DNA from: Flavobacteriaceae bacterium
GTDB lineage: Bacteria; Bacteroidota; Bacteroidia; Flavobacteriales; Flavobacteriaceae
Direction: 5' to 3'
Assembly: GCA_023700885.1 (NCBI GenBank)
Contig: JAMPYA010000147.1
Coordinates: forward strand, 1-5,533
DNA: 5,533 nucleotides
The notes under the pieces were generated by a model. The model had not been told where the DNA came from and ran no database searches. It saw only the letters and a program-made list of their open reading frames with translations. Shown piece after piece: positions 1 to 5,533 of this stretch (within the stretch, counting starts at the first letter, position 1; every line of letters starts with the position of its first letter). Made by a program: the position numbers and the translations under genes.

Positions 1-1473
1 ATGGGAGGATTTCTTTTAGGATTTGACAGTGCTGTAATTTCGGGCACAGTAAGTGGTATTAGAACCTATTTTGAAATGTCGGATTGGCAACTTGGTTTTG
101 CAGTTGGGTGCGTCATTTTTGGAGCTATGTTTGGCAATATAGTGGCCGGACCTTTAAGTGATTATTTTGGTAGAAAGAAATTATTAATTGTTACCGCTTT
201 ATTATTTATTATCTCAGCACTTTGGTCAGCTTTAGCTACTGATTATATTTCATTTGTAATTGCAAGAATTATTGGTGGAGTTGGGATTGGGGGCGCCATA
301 CTAATTGCACCTATTTATATTGCAGAAATTGCACCCCCTAAATTAAGAGGGAGTTTGGTTTCTCTAAATCAGTTAAACATCGTTTTAGGAATTTCTGTGG
401 CCTACTTTTCTAATTATTTTTTAAAAGATTTAGAAGGAGAAAGTTGGAGATGGATGCTAGGTGTAGAAACCATACCAGCTGTATTTTATTTCTTCGCCTT
501 ATTTGCAGTGCCTAGAAGTCCGAGATGGCTAATCCAACGATTAAATGAAGTTAGCATAGCTAAAAAAATATTAATTAAAATTGGTGGTGATGAATATGCC
601 GAAACTACGATTGGTGAAATACAACGTGGTATAGATAAAAAAGAAGCCAAAGGAACCTATGCAGATTTCTTTAGCAAAAGAATGAATACTATTGTTATTA
701 TCGCTTTTGGATTAGCATTTTTTCAGCAAATTACCGGAATTAATGCCATTTTTTATTATGCTCCTACTATATTTGAACAAGCTGGCGGAAGTACAGATGC
801 ATCCTTTCTACAAGCAATAGTTGTGGGTCTAACCAATTTGATATTCACCTTTGTTGCCATTTATTTAATTGATAAATTAGGCAGAAAACCACTGTTACTT
901 ATTGGAACATCGGCAATGGCAATAGCTTTATCTATGGCTACTATAGCCTTTAATAATGCCACCTACACCATTAATGATGCTACCTTAACTAAAATAAGTA
1001 ATGTAGAAATTAAATCTGCTATCACACTTTTAAACGGCAACACTTTTACTTCTCAAAAAGCATTATTTAAAGAAGTGCAACCCCTATTATCAGAAACACA
1101 ATTTTCACAGTTTCAACAAAATGAAATAAAAAACCTAATTCATATAGATGCTACATTAGTACTTATTGCCATTTTACTCTATGTAGCAGCATTTGCCATT
1201 TCACTAGGACCAGTAATGTGGACCATGTTATCTGAAATATTCCCAAGCAATGTAAAAGGAATTGCAATATCTATTGTCGGATTTTTCAACTCGTTGGTCA
1301 GTTATACGGTAACCCAATTTTTTCCATGGGAACTAACAAATTTAGGTCCAACTATCACTTTTGCTCTTTATGCAGGTTTAGCATTTTTATCCGTGCTGTT
1401 TGTATATAAATACATCATTGAAACGAAAGGAAAAACACTTGAAGAAGTACAAGAATTACTAATAAAAAATTAA
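1..1473 (+). CDS. Sugar-porter family MFS transporter, probable sugar:H+ symporter (5' end truncated by window)
   Basis: Inner-membrane sugar uptake protein of the GLUT/XylE type. Visible SP-family motifs are GFDSAVISG in TM1 (residues 7-15), GPLSDYFGRKK (50-60), RIIGG in TM4 (89-93), a PESPR-like PRSPRWL (171-177), QQITGIN in TM7 (242-248), DKLGRKP (291-297), GPVMW in TM10 (403-407) and ETKGKTLEE (474-482). About 12 membrane segments can be drawn. By alignment from memory with E. coli XylE, D9 and R89 match its proton-coupling pair D27/R133, and Q124, Q242, Q243, N248 and W407 match sugar-binding positions, so proton symport of a hexose-like sugar is inferred. I131 is GLUT-like where XylE has Gln. 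D9 sits about 18 residues earlier than D27 in XylE, so TM1 is incomplete: the ATG at base 1 is almost surely internal and the true start lies upstream. Two oddities are a roughly 66-residue insertion between TM9 and TM10, and Arg172 replacing the usual Glu of PESPR. The exact substrate cannot be read from sequence; glucose or a small beta-glucan product is suggested by the downstream genes. Confidence 0.93.
   Translation: MGGFLLGFDSAVISGTVSGIRTYFEMSDWQLGFAVGCVIFGAMFGNIVAGPLSDYFGRKKLLIVTALLFIISALWSALATDYISFVIARIIGGVGIGGAILIAPIYIAEIAPPKLRGSLVSLNQLNIVLGISVAYFSNYFLKDLEGESWRWMLGVETIPAVFYFFALFAVPRSPRWLIQRLNEVSIAKKILIKIGGDEYAETTIGEIQRGIDKKEAKGTYADFFSKRMNTIVIIAFGLAFFQQITGINAIFYYAPTIFEQAGGSTDASFLQAIVVGLTNLIFTFVAIYLIDKLGRKPLLLIGTSAMAIALSMATIAFNNATYTINDATLTKISNVEIKSAITLLNGNTFTSQKALFKEVQPLLSETQFSQFQQNEIKNLIHIDATLVLIAILLYVAAFAISLGPVMWTMLSEIFPSNVKGIAISIVGFFNSLVSYTVTQFFPWELTNLGPTITFALYAGLAFLSVLFVYKYIIETKGKTLEEVQELLIKN
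952..1149 (+). other. Extra extracytoplasmic segment between TM9 and TM10 of the MFS transporter
   Basis: Residues about 318-383 of the transporter are hydrophilic, rich in Asn, Thr, Gln, Lys and Glu, and lie between hydrophobic TM9 (about 297-317) and TM10 (about 384-410, with GPVMW). In XylE the same loop is only a few residues. By the standard SP topology the loop faces the periplasm. Its second half (about 350-380) looks helical and amphipathic. The reading frame is intact and both flanking motifs are in register, so this is an in-frame insertion and not a frameshift. Its function is unknown; a periplasmic lid or a docking site for a partner protein are possibilities only. Confidence 0.75.
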
Positions 1474-1505
1474 ACTATTTTAAAAAGAATCATAATTAAT
1501 TAAGT
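1474..1505 (+). other. 32-base gap between transporter and phosphorylase, A/T-rich leader without Shine-Dalgarno
   Basis: The gap holds almost only A and T, with no GGAGG-like site ahead of the ATG at 1506. This is usual for Bacteroidota, where A-rich leaders replace the Shine-Dalgarno sequence. There is no stable GC hairpin followed by a T run, and no TAnnTTTG-type -7 element. The short palindromes ttttaaaa (1478-1485) and ttaattaa (1496-1503) are what this composition gives by chance. The gap supports co-transcription of the two genes. Confidence 0.6.
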
Positions 1506-4500
1506 ATGAGTAAACCAAATTTTATGAATTTAGAAAATCAAAATAATGTATTTGAATCTAAGGAAGTTGTAGGAAATTTAGTGATGATTGGAGATGAACG
1601 GTATTACAAGATATCCAATGTAGATGAAATGAGACCCTTTTTTATGAGTATTTTGAGCAATTCTAATCATTGGTTCTTTTTATCAAGTAACGGAGGTTTA
1701 ACAGCCGGAAGAAAAAACAGTAATTATTCATTATTTCCTTATTATACCGATGATAAAATTACAGAAGCGGCACCCAATACAGGAAGTAAAACTATTATAA
1801 GAGTCTATTTCGAAGATAAAATATTTATATGGGAACCTTTCTCTACTCGAAATTTTGGAAAGTATCAGATTACACGTAATTTATATAAAAATGATTACGG
1901 CAATAAAGTTTTATTTGAAGAGATCAATCATAATTTAGGCTTAACTTTTAAATACCAATGGGCAACTAGTGATGATTTTGGTTTTATCAAAACCTCATTT
2001 TTAGAAAATCAAACTACTAAACCTATTCATATAGCTATTGTTGATGGTCTTAGAAACATATTGCCCTACGGCGTTCCGCAAGATTTACAAAATTCTGCCA
2101 GCAACCTTGTCGATGCTTACAAAAAATGTGAACTTGAAGCGGATGCTAAATTGGGAATCTATTCACTAAGCGCAATTATTGTTGACCGAGCAGAACCTAG
2201 CGAAGCTTTAAAAGCCAATATTACATGGTCTTTAGGTCTCGAAAACGCAACATGTTTACTCTCTACTTTACAATTAGACAGATTCAGAAAATTCTTACCA
2301 TTAACTCAGGAAGATGATATAAGAGCAGAAAAAGGCGCTTATTTTTTAAATGCAGAATTTAATTTAAATGCAGAAGAAGAGAAAACTTGGATGACTATTT
2401 CTGATGTTAATAAAACAGTTGGAGCAATTATAGAGCTTAAAGAAACAATTAAAAAAACCAAAGATTTTAGAAGCGTTATTTTAAATGATATACAAAAAGG
2501 CACCGATAAACTCATCGAATTAGCCGCTGCTTCAGATGGAATTCAACTTACTGAAGATTCATTAAGAAATAACAGACACTTTGCCAATACCATGTTCAAC
2601 ATCATGCGAGGTGGAATCTTTGATGATAATTATACTATTGAAAAGAAAGATTTTAATAAATATCTTCAAAAAGCAAATATTCAACTTTACAAAGAACAAG
2701 AATCTTTTTTAAATAAATTACCAGAAACGTTTAGGCTTGATTATTTAAAAAAACTTGTTGAAAAAGAGCATAATGCAAACTTAAAACGATTAGCTACCGA
2801 ATATTTACCCTTAAAATTTAGTAGAAGACACGGAGACCCTAGTCGTCCTTGGAATAAATTTTCGATTAATACCAAAAATGAAGATGACGGCTCAAAAGTA
2901 TTAGACTATGAAGGAAACTGGAGAGATATTTTTCAAAACTGGGAAGCTTTAGCACATTCGTATCCTGAATTTATTGAAGGCATGATTTTTAAATTTTTAA
3001 ACGCTTCAACCTTTGACGGATACAATCCCTACCGTGTTATAAAAGACGGATTTGAATGGGAAGAAATTGAACCTAACAATCCGTGGTCTTACATTGGATA
3101 CTGGGGAGATCATCAAATTATCTATTTGTTAAAATTTTTAGAATTTGCTAATAGTTATTACCCCAATAAACTTAATACTTTATTCAATAAGGAACAATTT
3201 GTCTATGCCAATGTTCCTTATAAAATTAAATCATATAACGATATACTTAGTAACCCAAAAGATACGATTGATTTTGATGAAAAATTAAATCTAGAAATTC
3301 ATGATAGAAAAAAACAAATTGGGGCTGATGGAGCTCTGCTATGCATTCAAGAAAACACTATTTACCAAGTAAATTTAATAGAAAAAATATTAGCCACTTT
3401 ATTGGCAAAAGTTTCCAATTTTATTCCAGAAGGTGGTATTTGGTTAAACACCCAAAGACCAGAATGGAATGATGCTAACAATGCATTGGTTGGAAACGGA
3501 GTGTCTATGGTAACCTTATATTACATCCGTAGATTTTTAAATTTTTTGCTTGATTTGAATCAAAGTTCATTAGAGCAAAATATAGCCATATCATCAGAAT
3601 TAGTAGCATTTTTTAGATCAATTTTTAACACTCTAGTTGAAAATCAACATTTATTACAAGAAAATTTTTCTGATATTGACCGCAAAAAAATGCAAGATGC
3701 TTTGGGTACTGCTGCAAGTAATTATCGCAATACAATTTATAAAAATGGGTTTTGTAATAAAAAAATAGCTCTTGAAATAAAAGAAATCCAAGCGTTTATC
3801 CAATTAATGATATCTTATGCAGATCACACTATAAGTGCTAATAAAAGATCTGATAACTTATATCATTCGTATAATTTAGTAAGCATAAAAGATAACAAAA
3901 TGGAGTTGTCTTACCTTCCAGAAATGTTAGAAGGTCAGGTGGCATTATTAAGTTCAGGCTATTTATCCAATGGTGAATCGGCTCAATTGTTAAATGCACT
4001 AAAATGCAGTAAACTATTTAGACCAGATCAATTTAGTTATATTTTATATCCAAATAAAGATTTACCTAGATTTATTAAGAAAAACAACATCAAAAGTGAA
4101 TACGTTGAATCTTCTGATTTGCTAAAAAATTTGATAAAATCAGGTAACAAACAATTGGTTGAAAAGGATGTGTTAGGTAACTATCATTTTAACGGTAATT
4201 TTAATAATGCTCAAAATGTAAAAAAAGTTCTAGAAACGTTAAGAACAGATATAAAATATACTCAACTTGTTGAAAAAGAAAAGCATTTAATACTTGACAT
4301 TTTTGAAGAAGTATTTGAACACAAATCGTTTACAGGTAGATCTGGCACTTTCTTTGGCTATGAAGGTTTAGGCTCAATTTACTGGCATATGGTTTCAAAA
4401 CTGCTCTTAAGTGTTCAAGAAACATGTATTGCTGCTATAAAAAATCAAGAAGATCCAGTTATAGTTGGTAATTTATTAGACCATTATTATGAAATTAATG

Positions 4501-4982
4501 AAGGAATTGGGGTTCATAAATCGCCTAAATTATACGGTGCTATTCCAACAGATCCATACTCACATACACCTGCAGGAAAAGGAGCGCAACAACCGGGTAT
4601 GACTGGTCAGGTTAAAGAAGATATTTTAACAAGAATGGCTGAATTAGGCGTTTTTGTAGAAAATGGATGCATCCATTTTAATCCTTCTTTATTGCGTAAA
4701 AACGAATTTTTAAGTGACGATTCTGAATTTTCATTTTATGACATTCAAAATAATCATATCAAACTTTCATTACCAAAAGGCAGTTTAGCCTTTACTTATT
4801 GTCAAATTCCAATTATTTATAAAAAATCAGATTATTCAGGTATTGCTATCTATTTTGATAAAGACACACCAATAATTGAAGAAAATTTAGTATTAAATCA
4901 AACCATAAGTAAATCCATTTTTGAGAGAAGCGGAGTCGTTAAAAAAATTGAAGTTGCTATTCCAAATTTTCATTTTAAATAA
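1506..4982 (+). CDS. Probable GH149 beta-1,3-glucan phosphorylase (GH94/GH149/GH161 group)
   Basis: Predicted to cleave beta-1,3-gluco-oligosaccharides with inorganic phosphate, releasing alpha-glucose 1-phosphate with inversion. It has no signal peptide, so it acts in the cytoplasm, where phosphate and the product are useful. The 1158 residues fit the large size of GH149. Visible layout: an N-terminal beta-sandwich-like part (about 1-300) with GGLTAGRKN (63-71) and LFPYYTDDK (76-84); a charged helical linker (about 300-430); a helical (alpha/alpha)6-type catalytic part (about 440-1045) with YEGNWRDIFQNWEA (468-481) and PWSYIGYWGDHQ (526-537); and a C-terminal beta-rich tail. RPEWND (651-656) resembles the GH94 catalytic DWND motif, making Asp656 the likely general acid. 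KLYGAIPTDPYSHTP (1008-1022) and GMTGQVKED (1031-1039) lie where this clan binds phosphate. Start: ATG 1506 is the first in frame; Met7 (1524) is a weaker alternative. The GH17 and MFS neighbours favour a beta-1,3-glucan substrate. GH161 or a GH94 laminaribiose phosphorylase are the alternatives; family placement is by recognition, not by search. No frameshift or missing core motif was seen. Confidence 0.83.
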   Translation: MSKPNFMNLENQNNVFESKEVVGNLVMIGDERYYKISNVDEMRPFFMSILSNSNHWFFLSSNGGLTAGRKNSNYSLFPYYTDDKITEAAPNTGSKTIIRVYFEDKIFIWEPFSTRNFGKYQITRNLYKNDYGNKVLFEEINHNLGLTFKYQWATSDDFGFIKTSFLENQTTKPIHIAIVDGLRNILPYGVPQDLQNSASNLVDAYKKCELEADAKLGIYSLSAIIVDRAEPSEALKANITWSLGLENATCLLSTLQLDRFRKFLPLTQEDDIRAEKGAYFLNAEFNLNAEEEKTWMTISDVNKTVGAIIELKETIKKTKDFRSVILNDIQKGTDKLIELAAASDGIQLTEDSLRNNRHFANTMFNIMRGGIFDDNYTIEKKDFNKYLQKANIQLYKEQESFLNKLPETFRLDYLKKLVEKEHNANLKRLATEYLPLKFSRRHGDPSRPWNKFSINTKNEDDGSKVLDYEGNWRDIFQNWEALAHSYPEFIEGMIFKFLNASTFDGYNPYRVIKDGFEWEEIEPNNPWSYIGYWGDHQIIYLLKFLEFANSYYPNKLNTLFNKEQFVYANVPYKIKSYNDILSNPKDTIDFDEKLNLEIHDRKKQIGADGALLCIQENTIYQVNLIEKILATLLAKVSNFIPEGGIWLNTQRPEWNDANNALVGNGVSMVTLYYIRRFLNFLLDLNQSSLEQNIAISSELVAFFRSIFNTLVENQHLLQENFSDIDRKKMQDALGTAASNYRNTIYKNGFCNKKIALEIKEIQAFIQLMISYADHTISANKRSDNLYHSYNLVSIKDNKMELSYLPEMLEGQVALLSSGYLSNGESAQLLNALKCSKLFRPDQFSYILYPNKDLPRFIKKNNIKSEYVESSDLLKNLIKSGNKQLVEKDVLGNYHFNGNFNNAQNVKKVLETLRTDIKYTQLVEKEKHLILDIFEEVFEHKSFTGRSGTFFGYEGLGSIYWHMVSKLLLSVQETCIAAIKNQEDPVIVGNLLDHYYEINEGIGVHKSPKLYGAIPTDPYSHTPAGKGAQQPGMTGQVKEDILTRMAELGVFVENGCIHFNPSLLRKNEFLSDDSEFSFYDIQNNHIKLSLPKGSLAFTYCQIPIIYKKSDYSGIAIYFDKDTPIIEENLVLNQTISKSIFERSGVVKKIEVAIPNFHFK
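3456..3473 (+). other. Putative catalytic-acid motif RPEWND of the phosphorylase
   Basis: Codons 651-656 encode RPEWND, preceded by GGIWLNTQ and followed by ANNALVGNG. In GH94 phosphorylases the general acid is the Asp closing a DWND motif at the equivalent place in the (alpha/alpha)6 barrel. By that analogy Asp656 (codon 3471-3473) would protonate the glycosidic oxygen while phosphate attacks. The motif is directly visible; the catalytic role is inferred. Confidence 0.65.
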
Positions 4983-5000
4983 AAATCAACATCATTAATC
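4983..5000 (+). other. 18-base gap between phosphorylase and GH17 gene
   Basis: Only 18 A/T-rich bases separate the TAA stop ending at 4982 from the ATG at 5001. There is no Shine-Dalgarno sequence and no room for a terminator or a full promoter. The close spacing suggests transcription of the GH17 gene from the same message as the phosphorylase. Confidence 0.6.
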
Positions 5001-5060
5001 ATGAAATCAATACGATTTATATTAATAACAATCATCAGTTTTAGTTTCTTAATATCATGT
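5001..5060 (+). other. Lipoprotein signal peptide (SPase II type) of the GH17 protein
   Basis: The encoded 20 residues have Lys2 and Arg5 at the N-terminus, a hydrophobic core of Ile, Leu and Phe, and the lipobox Leu17-Ile18-Ser19-Cys20. Cleavage before Cys20 (codon 5058-5060) and lipidation are expected. The following HKTETM is a poor match to the acidic lipoprotein export signal that sends many Bacteroidota lipoproteins to the cell surface, so either periplasmic or surface location is possible. Confidence 0.88.
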
Positions 5061-5533
5061 CATAAAACAGAAACTATGCCCACTAAATCGGCTGCTGATA
5101 TTTTAGGAAACCCAGAATATCTAGCAATTTCTTACAGTGGTTATCGAATGAAAACTAGAGATAGCGTTCCATCTGTTGAGCAAATTAAAGAAGATATGAA
5201 AATCTTGGCAGCCATGAATATAAAATTGCTGCGCACCTACAATGTACACTTAGAAGAAGTACCAAACTTGTTAGAAGCTATTAGTCAGTTAAAAATAGAA
5301 GACCAAAATTTTGAGATGTATGTTATGTTAGGTGCTTGGATTGACTGTAAAAATGCTTGGACAAACAAAGAACCAATTCATAATGAAGAAAGTGAAAGAA
5401 ATGTAATTGAAATTGAAACAGCGGTATCGTTAACAAATAAATATCCTGATATAGTTAAAATTATAGCTGTTGGAAATGAAGCCATGGTAAAATGGGCTAC
5501 AAGTTATTATGTTGAACCACATATTATTTTGAA
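5001..5533 (+). CDS. GH17 family beta-1,3-glucanase-type lipoprotein (3' end truncated by window)
   Basis: Secreted, lipid-anchored glycoside hydrolase predicted to cut beta-1,3-glucan such as laminarin (an endo-acting retaining enzyme, if it follows characterised marine bacterial GH17 members). The first 177 codons are present. Residues 1-20 form a lipoprotein signal peptide ending in the lipobox LISC, with Cys20 as the anchor. A short polar linker follows to about residue 35, then the start of a (beta/alpha)8 barrel: YLAISYSGYR (40-49) as strand 1, IKLLRTYNV (74-82) as strand 2, and MYVMLGAWID (106-115) as strand 3. VKIIAVGNEAM (152-162) contains the GH17 VGNE motif, in which Glu160 (codon 5478-5480) corresponds to the acid/base of plant GH17 enzymes. 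The nucleophile Glu should lie beyond the window. The ATG at 5001 is chosen because it directly begins the signal peptide. The gene sits 18 bases after the phosphorylase, supplying shorter glucan for import. Outer-membrane display on the cell surface is possible but unproven, since the residues after Cys20 (HKTET) contain only one acidic position. Confidence 0.92.
   Translation, partial: MKSIRFILITIISFSFLISCHKTETMPTKSAADILGNPEYLAISYSGYRMKTRDSVPSVEQIKEDMKILAAMNIKLLRTYNVHLEEVPNLLEAISQLKIEDQNFEMYVMLGAWIDCKNAWTNKEPIHNEESERNVIEIETAVSLTNKYPDIVKIIAVGNEAMVKWATSYYVEPHIIL

Noticed and set aside
1..3. ATG at the first base as the true start of the transporter
   Set aside because: It falls inside TM1: the conserved GFD follows after only six residues, whereas XylE has about 18 more residues before it. 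The gene continues upstream of the window.
1478..1503. Short palindromes ttttaaaa and ttaattaa as an operator or terminator
   Set aside because: They are 8-base A/T-only palindromes in a nearly pure A/T gap, expected by chance, with no GC stem and no T run after them.
3684..4947. Runs of seven A (3684-3690 and 4941-4947) as programmed frameshift sites or sequencing errors
   Set aside because: The reading frame continues through both with family-consistent protein on each side. Lys-rich codons in AT-rich DNA explain the runs.
1506..4982. Cyclic beta-glucan synthase or cellobiose phosphorylase (GH94) identity
   Set aside because: No glycosyltransferase or membrane segments are present, so it is not a cyclic glucan synthase. 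Size and motif wording differ from typical GH94 cellobiose phosphorylases of about 800 residues, and the GH17 neighbour points to beta-1,3-glucan. A GH161 or GH94 laminaribiose phosphorylase remains a residual possibility.
1..5533. Antisense genes, tRNA, CRISPR repeats, insertion sequence ends or a defence system
   Set aside because: Three long coding regions occupy nearly every base on the + strand. No repeated spacer pattern, cloverleaf, terminal inverted repeat or transposase motif was seen, and no defence-protein motif occurs.

Overview
The window is AT-rich DNA with short A/T-rich gene leaders, no Shine-Dalgarno sequences and many Asn/Lys/Ile codons. Together with the gene content, this points to a Bacteroidota bacterium, most likely a marine flavobacterium that feeds on algal polysaccharide. 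Taxonomy is inferred from style and gene families, not from a marker gene.

Three genes lie head to tail on the + strand and fill the window almost completely. (1) Positions 1-1473 hold a sugar-porter (SP family) MFS transporter whose extreme N-terminus is cut off by the window edge. (2) Positions 1506-4982 hold a complete 1158-residue, signal-peptide-free protein. I assign it to the GH94/GH149/GH161 group of inverting glycoside phosphorylases, most likely a GH149 beta-1,3-glucan (laminari-oligosaccharide) phosphorylase. (3) Positions 5001-5533 hold the first 177 codons of a lipoprotein of glycoside hydrolase family 17 (beta-1,3-glucanase type), cut by the right edge. The gaps are 32 and 18 bases, with no visible terminator or internal promoter, so one operon is likely.

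Together the genes read as a piece of a laminarin (beta-1,3-glucan) utilisation locus. The GH17 lipoprotein would cut laminarin outside the cytoplasm. The MFS protein would bring a sugar product across the inner membrane, probably with protons. The cytoplasmic phosphorylase would split beta-1,3-gluco-oligosaccharides with phosphate to give glucose 1-phosphate, saving ATP. No SusC/SusD pair, regulator or further hydrolase is visible; if present, they lie outside the window.

The points most worth a second look are the phosphorolytic branch itself, the unresolved question of what carries oligosaccharide to the cytoplasmic enzyme, and a roughly 66-residue insertion between membrane segments 9 and 10 of the transporter. 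There are no RNA genes, mobile elements, CRISPR arrays or notable repeats. I do not see a wholly new kind of system here.
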